Of a stretch of 64,000 nucleotides of DNA, positions 37,464 to 45,716 are shown one piece after another. The stretch lies in contig SHXW01000002.1 in the NCBI GenBank assembly GCA_009693115.1, forward strand, positions 1-64,000, written 5' to 3'. Positions within the stretch are counted from its first letter, which is position 1. Each line of letters opens with the position of its first letter. The notes below the pieces were generated by a model. It was not told the DNA's origin. It was given only the letters and a program-made list of their open reading frames with translations, and made no database searches. The position numbers were made by a program, and so were the translations under genes. The DNA is from Dehalococcoidia bacterium (GTDB taxonomy: Bacteria > Chloroflexota > Dehalococcoidia > Lucifugimonadales > Lucifugimonadaceae).

Positions 37464-38552
37464 TTATGCAAGCGCCTTTTTCAGTGCCGTCTCGTTGAGG
37501 GTCAGGCCCCAGCCGGGCTTGTCCGATATGTGGGCGAAGCCCTTGTTGTCCGGCAGGACAGGCTCATTGAACAGGTCCTGGACGGCGTGCGGGTCGCCTG
37601 AGAACTCGGTCGAGTACTCGTGCGGGCGCGTGGCGTTGGCGATAGTCGAGTAGAGGTGCAGTGACGCCATCGAGTTGATGCCCGCCGTCGGGCTGTGGGG
37701 CATTACGGGCTTGTTGTACGTCACGGCCAGGGCGTAGATCTTCTGCATCTCCGAGATGCCGCCTGCGTTCAGGATGTCGGGCTGGAGTATGTCCGGGTTG
37801 CCGAGAGCGATCAGGTCTGCGAAACGCCAGCGGTGCGACTCCTGCTCGCCCGTCGTGACGGGCACGGCGAGGGCGTCTGCCACCTGTCGCAGGCCGGGGA
37901 GGTCGTAGAGCGGCAGAGGCTCCTCGAAGTGGTCCACGCCGAGCTCCTGCATCTTCAGGCCGTGCCGGATGGCGGTCGAGACGGAGTAGCCATTGTTGGC
38001 GTCGAAGCCCAGATAGATGCCCTTCGGCAGGAACTCGCGCACGAGCTTGAACATGGCGAAGTCCTTGTCAGGGTTGGCGTCCTGTCTGTACCCCCGCCAG
38101 TCCATGCGGATCTTGAAGTAGCGGAAACCCTGGTCCCAGCCGGCCTTGATGTCAGCGAGCATCTGCTCGGGGGTCTTCTTCCAGCCGTTGCCGATGCTCC
38201 AGTAGAGGGGTATGTCGTGGCGCGCCGCTCCTCCCATGAGCGCGTGGCAGGGCATGTTGGCGGCTTTGCCGAGGATGTCCCAGAGCGCGATGTCTATGCT
38301 GCCGACGACCGGCGCAGGGAACTTCGTGGTGACGGCGTCGGTGCCAAAGGACAGGGCCTCCCAGTGGCGGTCGATCTGGCGCGGGTCCTTGCCGACGAGG
38401 AGGGGCTTGATGCCTTCCTCGACGTATGCCCTGAAGATGCCGGGGATGCGCCCGCCGTGCTCGGCGATGCCGGTGATTCCTTCGTCCGTGATGACGCGGA
38501 CGATAAACCGCCCGGACTTGATCAGGTCGGCGCGTATGTCTGTGATCTTCAT
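37464..38552 (-). CDS. Enolase-superfamily dehydratase (mandelate racemase/MLE group), copy 1
   Basis: A 362-residue enzyme with the capping domain at residues 1-120 and a barrel. The metal ligands are D184 (LGFDANNG), E210 (HFEEPL) and E236 (TTGEQE). General bases are K147 in FKIRMD and the H286-D259 pair (MPHSP, LQPDIL). Such enzymes dehydrate or epimerise sugar acids and aromatic acids through an enolate. The substrate is open. It is one of three paralogues in the window; the other two share this layout but are diverged. Confidence 0.88.
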   Translation of the reverse strand: MKITDIRADLIKSGRFIVRVITDEGITGIAEHGGRIPGIFRAYVEEGIKPLLVGKDPRQIDRHWEALSFGTDAVTTKFPAPVVGSIDIALWDILGKAANMPCHALMGGAARHDIPLYWSIGNGWKKTPEQMLADIKAGWDQGFRYFKIRMDWRGYRQDANPDKDFAMFKLVREFLPKGIYLGFDANNGYSVSTAIRHGLKMQELGVDHFEEPLPLYDLPGLRQVADALAVPVTTGEQESHRWRFADLIALGNPDILQPDILNAGGISEMQKIYALAVTYNKPVMPHSPTAGINSMASLHLYSTIANATRPHEYSTEFSGDPHAVQDLFNEPVLPDNKGFAHISDKPGWGLTLNETALKKALA

Positions 38553-38571
38553 GTATGGCTCCGATGGCGTT

Positions 38572-38604
38572 CCCCTCTCCCGGCGGGAGAGGGCGAGGGT
38601 GAGA
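38572..38604. repeat. Family A repeat upstream of dehydratase copy 1
   Basis: CCCCTCTCCC and GGGAGAGGG form a perfect nine-base palindrome with a short loop, followed by CGAGGGTGAG. Confidence 0.7.
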
Positions 38605-38694
38605 GGCGCAGCCGGGGCGAAAGGATAGCGGCCCTGGAAACGTGCGTCACTTTATACGTCGATGACGGACTCGAATGGCGAAGGGAGTGCGGGC

Positions 38695-38958
38695 CTAACG
38701 CCGACAGGTCGCCTCGTTGCGCCGGGCCACCTTCAGGATGACCACCAGTTGTTCTTCATCCAGCACGTCATAGACCACGCGAAACGATCCGATTCTGATT
38801 CGCCAGGCGGTCTTGTCACTCTGGAGTTTCTTCGACCCGGATGGTCTGGGAATTTCTGCCAGCGAGAGGATGGGGTGAGGGAGCCGGGCCTGCGTGGCAA
38901 CGGGCAGTTTCTTGCTGTCACGCTGGGCCGCGGGGGCGATTTCCACACGGTACGCCAC
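38695..38958 (-). CDS. RelE/ParE-family toxin
   Basis: An 87-residue protein with the RelE/ParE fold: MAYRVEIAPAAQRDSKKLP at the start, KKLQSDKTAWRIRIGSFRVVYDVLDEEQLVVIL in the middle, and a basic end. RelE-type toxins cut mRNA on the ribosome and ParE-type toxins target gyrase; which applies is unclear. Its gene starts three bases after the antitoxin gene, so the two are cotranscribed as an antitoxin-first module. Confidence 0.85.
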   Translation of the reverse strand: MAYRVEIAPAAQRDSKKLPVATQARLPHPILSLAEIPRPSGSKKLQSDKTAWRIRIGSFRVVYDVLDEEQLVVILKVARRNEATCRR

Positions 38959-38961
38959 GGG

Positions 38962-39219
38962 CTACTTCGATTTGGCGGGCCTGCGCCCGCGGGTAGATCC
39001 GGCGAAGAACTCCGCCGCCTCGACGCCGCCAACGCGTTTCAGTTCACCGCGGATTTCATCAAGCCCCTCACTGAGATCCGCATCCTTCTGGGCCTCCAGC
39101 CATTTGTACAGAGCCTGCGCCACGATGTCCGTGGCGTGCCGGCCCGTACGCGCGGCTTCGACCTTCACGGCGGTGTAAAGGGCCTCATCGTCGAAGACCA
39201 CAGTCATGCGCTTGGACAT
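38962..39219 (-). CDS. Ribbon-helix-helix antitoxin
   Basis: An 85-residue protein with an N-terminal ribbon-helix-helix (RMTVVFDDEALYTAVKVEAA then TGRHATDIVAQAL), followed by an acidic helix and a basic tail (RGRRPAKSK). It likely binds the toxin through the C-terminal half and represses the operon through the ribbon. It is the upstream gene of the pair. Confidence 0.82.
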   Translation of the reverse strand: MSKRMTVVFDDEALYTAVKVEAARTGRHATDIVAQALYKWLEAQKDADLSEGLDEIRGELKRVGGVEAAEFFAGSTRGRRPAKSK

Positions 39220-39251
39220 ACATACGACTCTCCGCTTATGCGTCTACACGT

Positions 39252-39267
39252 CTGGGTATAACCCCAG
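39252..39267. promoter_or_regulatory. Possible antitoxin operator
   Basis: A palindrome CTGGG-TATAAC-CCCAG lies about 30 bases before the antitoxin start and contains an AT core that could be the -10 region. Antitoxin repression would fit, but this is inference. Confidence 0.35.
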
Positions 39268-39425
39268 CTCAATATGACATTCAGACAGTGGAACAGGCTT
39301 CGGAAGCGCAACGCCGCGCAGAAACCGCGCTGCGTGTCTCGATGATGCGACATGTCTGCGCTCACCGTGAACGGCGAGGCCGGTAACGCCTTCGTGGCCG
39401 GGCCAGACTTTTTGGAGCAGGCGCC

Positions 39426-42400
39426 CTACTCCATATCTCCCCAGGTCGGGCCGGACTTGGTCTCGACGTTCAGCGGCACGGTGAGCGACATTGCGGCGGG
39501 CATCATCTTGACGGCGAGGGCGCGCATTTCGTCCAACTCGCCGGGCGCGACCTCGAAGATAAGTTCGTCGTGGACCTGGATGAGCATGCGGGAGCGCAGC
39601 CTGCGGCGTTTGAGTTCAGCGGCGATTTGAATCATCGCGATCTTGATGACGTCAGCCGCGGTGCCCTGAATCGGCATGTTGATTGCCATGCGCTCGGCAG
39701 CGGCGCGGGCCTGCTGGCTGTGCGAACGCAGGTCCGGCAGGCGTCGGCGACGGCCCGTCATAGTCTCGACGTAGCCCCGCGTCCGGGCCTCGGACTTGAC
39801 CCGGTCTATGTAGCCGCGTACGCCCGGGTACTTGCCGAAGTACATGTCTATGAACTGCTGGCCCTGTTGCCGGGACAGGTCCGTCTGCATGGCGACACCG
39901 TGTGCGCCCAGACCGTAGATGACGCCGAAGTTCAGCACCTTGGCGATGCGCCTCTGTTCCGAAGACACCTTTTCGCCCTCGGCCACCCCGTACATAGTCC
40001 GCGCCGTGGCGCTGTGGATGTCCTCGCCGTGCTTGAACGCGGCGAGCAGGTGCGGCTCCTGCGACATGTGCGCCAGGATGCGCAGTTCGATCTGCGAGTA
40101 GTCGGCCCCGAGGAGCAGCCAGCCGTTCTTATGGTCGGCCACAAACGCCTTCCGGACGCGCCTGCCAAGCTCGGTGCGGACCGGGATGTTCTGGACGTTG
40201 GGGTCGGTGGAGGACAGGCGGCCCGTGGCGGAACCGACCTGGTTAAAGCTCGTGTGGACACGGCCGGTGCGGGGGTGGATGAGGTCCGGCAGGGAGTCAA
40301 CGTATGTGGATTTGATCTTGGCGAGTTCGCGGTACTTCAGGATGTTCTTGATGAGGTGGTAGGCCCGGTTGTCCAGGTTTTCGTCTTCCAGCAGACCTTC
40401 AAGGGCGTTGGCGTCCATCGTGTAGCCGGTCTTCGTGCGGCGGGTGCGCGGGACGTTGAGTTCGTCGAAGAGGATGGCGGCTAGCTGCTGGTTGGCGTTT
40501 AAATTCAGTTCCCTGCCGCCGAGCACGCCTGATGCCTCCGTGTTGATGGCGGCTATGTCCGAGGTCAGCTGCTCGGACATTTCGGACAGGACGGAGCGGT
40601 CAACCATGATGCCGGCGCGCTCCATTTCCACTATGACCGGCAATAGGGGCATCTCGATGTCGAACAGGACTCTGCCCTGGTTGTCGCGGTCTATCTCGGA
40701 CCGCAGGCGGTCCTGGATGCGCCAGGCGAAATCGGCATCGGCAGAGGCGTATGGCGCGGCCGATTCGACAGGGACGCGGTCCATCGTGATTTGCTTGCGG
40801 CCCGTGCCAATGAGTTCCGTGATGGACGTCATTTCGACATGCAGCATTTCAAGGGAGAGGTCTTTGAGGCCGATGGCGCGCCGCCCGACGAGCGCGGCCG
40901 CGATCATGGAATCGAAGGCCATGCCGCGCACTTCGATGCCGTGCTCGGCGAGGACGGTGAGGTCGTAGTTGGCGTTGTGCGCGGTTTTGGGGACTGTGGC
41001 GTCCGAGAAGACCGGGCGCAGCGCGGCGAGTACCTCTTCGCGCGGGATCTGGCCGGTAACGAGGGGGCGCCGCACTCCCTCCACCTGCTGGAGGGGGGAG
41101 TCGAGGGACTCGGGCGTCGTGTGACCGACGGGGACGTACCAGCCTTTCGTCGCACCCGTCGAGAAAGACAGGCCGACGAGTTCAGCCCGCATGGAGTCAG
41201 TTCCTGTGGTCTCGGTATCGAAGGCGAAGCCGGCAGGGGTGTTGAGCAAAGCGATGAGACCGTCGAGTTCGTCGCGGGTCGTAACCGTGCGGTAGTCGGT
41301 GCCGTTGCGCCAGTCCTGTGTCGAAGGAGGCGTGCCCGGCCTGTCAGACGGCGCCCGTCCGCCGGTCATGACTAGCTGTCGGCCGTTGTCCGGGGCATCG
41401 GGCGAGAGGACGGGAGCGGCGGCGGAAGGAGAAGGCGCGACGTCAGCGAAGCTGATCTGGCGGGGCCACTCGCTGCGTTTCGTGTGCGCGGTATGGCGCC
41501 CCTCACCCGCGCTCACATCTAGAAGGATCGTGTCTCCCGGCGGGAGCGGTGAGGCGGCCGGGGCAGTGGCAGCGGGGGCGCGGGAAATGCCCTCATCACC
41601 CGTCTTGGACTGGTACCCGCCCTCTCCCGGGGCGAGAGGGGATGCGGAAGGCTCGGGGACGTGGGCGATGATCGAGCGGAACTCGAGGTTGAGGAGGGTC
41701 TCGACGACTTCGCGGCGGTCGTAACGCCAGAACTGGCAGTCGTCCAGCTTGAAGTCAACGGGAGCGTCGCGGACGATCGTCGTCAGCACCTTGCCGAGCA
41801 GGGCGTCGTCCTTGAACTGCTCAAGGAGGGTGCGGGCGCGCTTTGCGCCCCGCAGGCCGGGGACTCTTTCGACATCGTCGAGGTGTTCGTAGATGTTCTC
41901 GATCGTCCCAAGCTGGGTCAGGACCGAGATGGCCGTTTTTTCACCCAGACCGGGGACGCCCTTGATGTTGTCCGAAGGGTCACCTGTGATGGCCTTGATG
42001 TCGGGGACTTTGTCCGGCCCGAGGCCGCCGTACTTCTGCTTGACACCGTCCACGTCATAGACGCGGGTATCGGCGAAGCCGGTGTACATGAGGAGGCGAG
42101 TGCTGGCGGACACGAGCTGGAGCTGGTCGGCATCGCCGGTGACGATCAGGACCTCGGCGCCCTGCTCCTCGCACAGCCGAGCAATGGTGCCGACCACGTC
42201 ATCCGCCTCGAAGCCGTCCTTTTCGAATACGGGGACCTTGAAGACGGACAGGATCTGCTTGACCAGGGGGATCTGGGCCTGGAGGTCTTCCGGCACAGGG
42301 GGGCGCTGGGCCTTGTACCCCTTGAAAAGTTCGTCGCGGAAGGTGGGGGCGCGGGTGTCGAAGGCGACGGCGACGTGCGTGGGCTTGCGGTCCCGGATGA

Positions 42401-42551
42401 CCTTGAGGAAGGTGTTGAGGAAGCCGTACGCGCCGCGCGTGTCCGTGCCCAGGGATGTGGAAAGGCGCTCGGGGATCGAGAACCAGGCGCGGAAGACCAT
42501 GGCGTGGCCGTCCACGAGCATGAGGAGTTTGCGGTCTGTTGTAGAGGGCAT
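39426..42551 (-). CDS. polA: DNA polymerase I
   Basis: At 1041 residues the protein is longer than the usual 900 or so. Order: a 5'-3' exonuclease (LLMLVDGHAMVFRAWFS, then FEADDVVGT and GDADQLQL), a low-complexity insertion of roughly 110 residues, a complete 3'-5' exonuclease (FDTETTGTD, NANYDL, YASADADFA), and the polymerase (YSQIELRILAHMS, RRIAKVLNFGVIYGL, VHDELIFEV). Proofreading therefore looks intact. The insertion includes an in-frame family A repeat. The ATG at 42551 has no ribosome site but a TATAAT six bases upstream. Confidence 0.95.
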   Translation of the reverse strand: MPSTTDRKLLMLVDGHAMVFRAWFSIPERLSTSLGTDTRGAYGFLNTFLKVIRDRKPTHVAVAFDTRAPTFRDELFKGYKAQRPPVPEDLQAQIPLVKQILSVFKVPVFEKDGFEADDVVGTIARLCEEQGAEVLIVTGDADQLQLVSASTRLLMYTGFADTRVYDVDGVKQKYGGLGPDKVPDIKAITGDPSDNIKGVPGLGEKTAISVLTQLGTIENIYEHLDDVERVPGLRGAKRARTLLEQFKDDALLGKVLTTIVRDAPVDFKLDDCQFWRYDRREVVETLLNLEFRSIIAHVPEPSASPLAPGEGGYQSKTGDEGISRAPAATAPAASPLPPGDTILLDVSAGEGRHTAHTKRSEWPRQISFADVAPSPSAAAPVLSPDAPDNGRQLVMTGGRAPSDRPGTPPSTQDWRNGTDYRTVTTRDELDGLIALLNTPAGFAFDTETTGTDSMRAELVGLSFSTGATKGWYVPVGHTTPESLDSPLQQVEGVRRPLVTGQIPREEVLAALRPVFSDATVPKTAHNANYDLTVLAEHGIEVRGMAFDSMIAAALVGRRAIGLKDLSLEMLHVEMTSITELIGTGRKQITMDRVPVESAAPYASADADFAWRIQDRLRSEIDRDNQGRVLFDIEMPLLPVIVEMERAGIMVDRSVLSEMSEQLTSDIAAINTEASGVLGGRELNLNANQQLAAILFDELNVPRTRRTKTGYTMDANALEGLLEDENLDNRAYHLIKNILKYRELAKIKSTYVDSLPDLIHPRTGRVHTSFNQVGSATGRLSSTDPNVQNIPVRTELGRRVRKAFVADHKNGWLLLGADYSQIELRILAHMSQEPHLLAAFKHGEDIHSATARTMYGVAEGEKVSSEQRRIAKVLNFGVIYGLGAHGVAMQTDLSRQQGQQFIDMYFGKYPGVRGYIDRVKSEARTRGYVETMTGRRRRLPDLRSHSQQARAAAERMAINMPIQGTAADVIKIAMIQIAAELKRRRLRSRMLIQVHDELIFEVAPGELDEMRALAVKMMPAAMSLTVPLNVETKSGPTWGDME
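41612..41642. repeat. Family A repeat, in frame in polA
   Basis: GGTACCCGCCCTCTCCC followed by GAGAGGGGA; the left arm differs by one base from the mazG copy at 11958. It encodes part of the linker SASPLAPGEGGYQSK between the exonuclease domains. Confidence 0.72.
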
Positions 42552-42557
42552 GGGCGG

Positions 42558-42563
42558 ATTATA
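42558..42563 (-). promoter_or_regulatory. -10 box TATAAT of polA, leaderless-type
   Basis: A perfect TATAAT ends six bases before the polA ATG on the minus strand, with no Shine-Dalgarno sequence between. Transcription would start at or next to the A of ATG. A -35 box is not obvious. Confidence 0.55.
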
Positions 42564-42780
42564 GGCCCGGTGAACTGGCCACCTGAGCAGTGCACGTCGG
42601 TCGTGACCCGAAGCCTGACCGTCATCCCCCAACCAGATAAAATCCGTTGAGGGATGCCGGGACGACAACGGTGCCCCTCGACTCTCCGGCTCCGATCAGG
42701 GGGGCCTGTGCCTGGGGCAGGCAGGCCAGAGGAAAAAGCCGCATCCAATCGAGACACACCCGGTCAAGAGGCCTAGCACG

Positions 42781-43557
42781 ATGAAAAAACTGTTCAGCGT
42801 GGGCGAGACACTAACGGAGTCTGTGCAGGCGCACTATACGGAGTTGGCCGAGCGAGGCGAGGCGGCGGCAATAGCAGGCGCAGCTGTTGCCTCAACCGAG
42901 TGTTGTTCGACGAAGGAGGTCTATTCGTCCGAAGAGCTGGCGGCCCTGACATCAGGCGTGACGGCGGCTTCCGCGGGGTGCGGGAACCCCGTCGCTCTCG
43001 CAGACTTGAAGAAGGGCGAAGTTGTGCTGGACCTGGGGTCAGGCGGCGGGATCGATTGCTTCCTGGCGGCCAGGTTTGTCGGTCCGACGGGGCGTGTGAT
43101 AGGCGTGGATATGACTCTGGCGATGGTGGGGCTCGCCCGTAAGAACGCGGAACGAATGGACGCTCAGAACGTGATCTTCAAGATGGGGCGGATAGAGGCG
43201 ATACCCGAACGGGACGCGACTGTGGACATGGTGATGTCGAACTGTGTGATCAACCTGTCGGAGCGCAAGGATCTGGTGTTCGCCGAGGTGTTCCGCGTCC
43301 TGAAGCCTGGCGGGAGAATGGTGATATCGGACATGGTCGTTGACCGGGAGTTGCCGCCTGAGGTCCGGGCCGACCGGAAGCAGTGGTGGGCGTGTGTCGG
43401 CGGCGCAGAGGTGAAAGCCGACTACCTGGGCCGGATACGCGACGCGGGGCTCGAGCGGATGGAGGTGTTGGAAGACGTGCGTTCCATGATCGCTCCCGAG
43501 GGCGACTGGCGGTCTTCGGTGCGGAGCATTACGGTGAGGGCGTTCAGGCCGGTCTGA
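42781..43557 (+). CDS. arsM: Arsenite methyltransferase
   Basis: A 258-residue SAM-dependent methyltransferase of the ArsM family, which methylates As(III). The SAM motif DLGSGGGID is at residues 84-92. Conserved cysteines are C41/C42 (ECCSTKEVY), C67 (AGCGNP), C155 (SNCVINLS) and C205 (WACVGG); the last two are 50 residues apart, like the As-binding pair in known ArsM. An AAGAGG ribosome site lies before the ATG. No arsR or arsenite pump is beside it. Confidence 0.92.
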   Translation: MKKLFSVGETLTESVQAHYTELAERGEAAAIAGAAVASTECCSTKEVYSSEELAALTSGVTAASAGCGNPVALADLKKGEVVLDLGSGGGIDCFLAARFVGPTGRVIGVDMTLAMVGLARKNAERMDAQNVIFKMGRIEAIPERDATVDMVMSNCVINLSERKDLVFAEVFRVLKPGGRMVISDMVVDRELPPEVRADRKQWWACVGGAEVKADYLGRIRDAGLERMEVLEDVRSMIAPEGDWRSSVRSITVRAFRPV

Positions 43558-43564
43558 AGTCGCG

Positions 43565-43598
43565 CATCTCCCGGCACGCCGGGGCGCGCCGGGAGATG
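43565..43598 (+). terminator. Inverted repeat after arsM
   Basis: Arms CATCTCCCGGC and GCCGGGAGATG make an 11-bp perfect stem with a 12-base loop, eight bases after the arsM stop, followed by GAAAAAC rather than a T-run. It may end arsM transcription or protect the 3' end. Its CCCGGCACGCCGGG core recurs at 59573 inside the sortase gene. Confidence 0.5.
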
Positions 43599-43780
43599 GA
43601 AAAACAATCGGGATCCGACCCTCTCCCTTGCGGGGCGAAAGGTTGGCGCAAGACGCAGGCGGGGTCTTAAATCCCGCCTGCACGAGCCATGTTTCAGTTT
43701 GGCGCCCTCACCCTCGCCCGCGCCCCAAAGGGCACCCGGCCGGGAGGGGGTGATGATGAGCAGCCGGCGGCGTGGCGCCG

Positions 43781-44371
43781 TTAGTCTGCGGCGGCGACGG
43801 CGCGGTGGTCCAGCAGGTCAATGCCGGAGCGGACCTGGCCGAGCACGTCTGCGACCTTCTCTTCAAGCGTGAACAGCACTTCGCGGGCGTAGTTGTCGGC
43901 GCCCTTGCGGCGGTCGTCGGCCTGTTTTTCGGCTTCCGCGAGGATGCCATTCAGCTTGCCTTTGGCCTCGCCCAGAATGTGCTGCGCCTTGATCTCTGCG
44001 TCGTGCATGATCTGTTCGGCGCGCTGGTGGGCGGCCTTGACCACTTCCTGACCCTGGATCATGGTCTCGGACTGTTGCCGGGCGGCGGAGAGGGACTTGG
44101 CGGACTCTTCACCAGCCATCTTGCGGATAGTGGTGGCCTCCTCGTCGGCGTAGGCGCGGGCGCGCTTCGCCTCGACCTCTGCCTGCTTGAGGATGGCGTC
44201 CTTCTGGCGTATCACGGACTCCGCCTCGTTCAGGTGGTCCGGCATCCCGTGCTTGACCTCCTGAAGGAGGGCGGACATTTTCTCCAGGTTGACGAGCGTG
44301 CGTGCTGTGCCGGGAACGCGGCCGGTTGCGATGAGAGACTCGATCTTTTCCACGGTGTCCAGGACGGTCAT
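43781..44371 (-). CDS. Coiled-coil (DivIVA/ATP synthase b-like) protein
   Basis: A 196-residue, Ala/Glu/Lys-rich protein that is almost wholly helical. A heptad pattern runs from about residue 50 to 170 (for example ILKQAEVEAKRARAYADEEA, then AQHILGEAKGKLNGILAEAEKQ). It has no membrane segment. Related coiled-coil proteins are labelled DivIVA-like or subunit b-like, with a possible role in division or scaffolding. It is downstream of rsmD and coaD on the same strand, so an operon is likely. The function is not proven. Confidence 0.75.
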   Translation of the reverse strand: MTVLDTVEKIESLIATGRVPGTARTLVNLEKMSALLQEVKHGMPDHLNEAESVIRQKDAILKQAEVEAKRARAYADEEATTIRKMAGEESAKSLSAARQQSETMIQGQEVVKAAHQRAEQIMHDAEIKAQHILGEAKGKLNGILAEAEKQADDRRKGADNYAREVLFTLEEKVADVLGQVRSGIDLLDHRAVAAAD

Positions 44372-44411
44372 TTCTCCTCCAGGCGCCCTTGCGGGCTATT
44401 TGCCACAGGCG

Positions 44412-44900
44412 TTACTTCGCGCCCGCGGGCTTCAACTTTGTTTTCAACAGAGGCACGACATGGGGCGGCACCATGTTCGAGACGTTTCCGCCAAGGCTCT
44501 CTATTTCTTTTACACGCGTTGAACTTATGAACTGGTGCTCAAGGGAACTGAGCAGACAGACGGTCTCCACGTCAGGCTGCATGGACCGGTTCAACAGAGC
44601 CATCTCCCGTTCGTATTCAAAATCGCTGCCTATGCGCAGGCCCCGGACGATCACAGTGGCCCCGACCCTGCGGGCGAGATCCACTGTGAGGCCGTGGTAT
44701 TCGATGACCTCGACGCCTCCGATGTGGGAGGTTGATTGTTTGAACATCGCCACGCGTTCTTTCACGTCAAACGTGAGCCGCTTTGGAGGGTCTATGTAGA
44801 CGCCGACGACAAGTTTTTCGAAGAGGCGGTGCGCCCGCTCGACAATGTCGAGATGCCCTACTGTGACCGGGTCGAATGTCCCCGGGAACACCGCTTTCAC
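44412..44900 (-). CDS. coaD: Phosphopantetheine adenylyltransferase
   Basis: A 162-residue enzyme that makes dephospho-CoA from phosphopantetheine and ATP. The nucleotidyltransferase motif is GTFDPVTVGHLDI and the second is ISSTRVKE near the end; LLSSLEHQFISST is typical. The GTG at 44900 gives the family N-terminus (VKAVFPGTFDP); TTG one codon upstream is equally possible. A longer start at 44963 would add residues encoded by a family A repeat (44916-44932) and is rejected. It lies between rsmD and the coiled-coil gene. Confidence 0.93.
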   Translation of the reverse strand: MKAVFPGTFDPVTVGHLDIVERAHRLFEKLVVGVYIDPPKRLTFDVKERVAMFKQSTSHIGGVEVIEYHGLTVDLARRVGATVIVRGLRIGSDFEYEREMALLNRSMQPDVETVCLLSSLEHQFISSTRVKEIESLGGNVSNMVPPHVVPLLKTKLKPAGAK

Positions 44901-44981
44901 CAAGTTCGCTCTGGTCCTCTCCCTTGCGGGAGCTGGCCCCCTTCCCTGCGGAGGAGGGTTCATGTCGGGGTTTAATCCCGC

Positions 44982-45533
44982 CTACTCTTGTGAAGCCGGC
45001 CGGTACACGGACACGGCGGCGTCGCCGTACTTTCTTGTGTCTATGCGCCTCGCCCCGGGGAGTGCATCCGGCAGCAGGGTGCGTGCCGAGTGCTCCAGGA
45101 AGGCGATGGCCTCTTTCGCCATCATCCTGCGACGGTGCAGCCTTTCGAACAGGTCGCTAAACGGGTCCATCGCGTACGGCGGGTCGGCGAAGATCAGGTC
45201 GAACTCGCCTTCCAGCCTTTCGGTCACCTTCAGGACGTCGCCCCTGTGAACGCGGCCACGGTCTGCGAAACCCAGGTCTTCCATCGCCTTCTTGATGTCG
45301 CGGCAGCGGCGTTCGTCGAGTTCTACAAAGTCGGCTGAGGCCGCTCCCCTGCTGAGGGCTTCCAACCCAAAGGCGCCGGTGCCTGCGTAAAGGTCCAGCG
45401 TCCTCAGGCCCCTGGTCCCGTCAGGGCCGAGCATGGAAAAGACAGCCGCCCGAACCCGCGATGTGGTCGGACGTATATCTCCCCGGCCCGGCTTGAGCCT
45501 GCGGCCCCGGGCTTCGCCTCCGCCTATTCGCAA
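44982..45533 (-). CDS. rsmD: 16S rRNA (guanine-966-N2)-methyltransferase
   Basis: A 183-residue SAM methyltransferase for G966 of 16S rRNA. It begins MRIGGGEARGRRLKPGRGDIRPTTSRVRAAVF-like, has the SAM motif LDLYAGTGAFGLEALSRGA near residues 45-63 and the catalytic DPPY near 117. The order rsmD-coaD is widely conserved. It is the first gene of this minus-strand group, divergent from lysS. Confidence 0.93.
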   Translation of the reverse strand: MRIGGGEARGRRLKPGRGDIRPTTSRVRAAVFSMLGPDGTRGLRTLDLYAGTGAFGLEALSRGAASADFVELDERRCRDIKKAMEDLGFADRGRVHRGDVLKVTERLEGEFDLIFADPPYAMDPFSDLFERLHRRRMMAKEAIAFLEHSARTLLPDALPGARRIDTRKYGDAAVSVYRPASQE

Positions 45534-45702
45534 CAGGAGTCCTCTCTGACTGCACCGGCTAACGCGGGAAACCGCGTAAGCCAGCGAACGCCAGCGGATG
45601 CAGAGAATTATTGGGCGAGAAGGGGCATGCCTTCATAGCTGGAGCCAAGCGGCTTTCACGGGATTTCGCAATCAGGAGGTTATGTGCGGCCCCGCCAGAA
45701 CG

Positions 45703-45708
45703 TAGAAT
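45703..45708 (+). promoter_or_regulatory. -10 box TAGAAT of lysS, possible leaderless start
   Basis: TAGAAT ends eight bases before the ATG at 45717. An AGGAGG at 45674 is too far to serve that ATG and almost touches an ATG of a seven-codon frame, so a leaderless start is a reasonable alternative. Confidence 0.4.
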
Positions 45709-45716
45709 TGGCCCCT

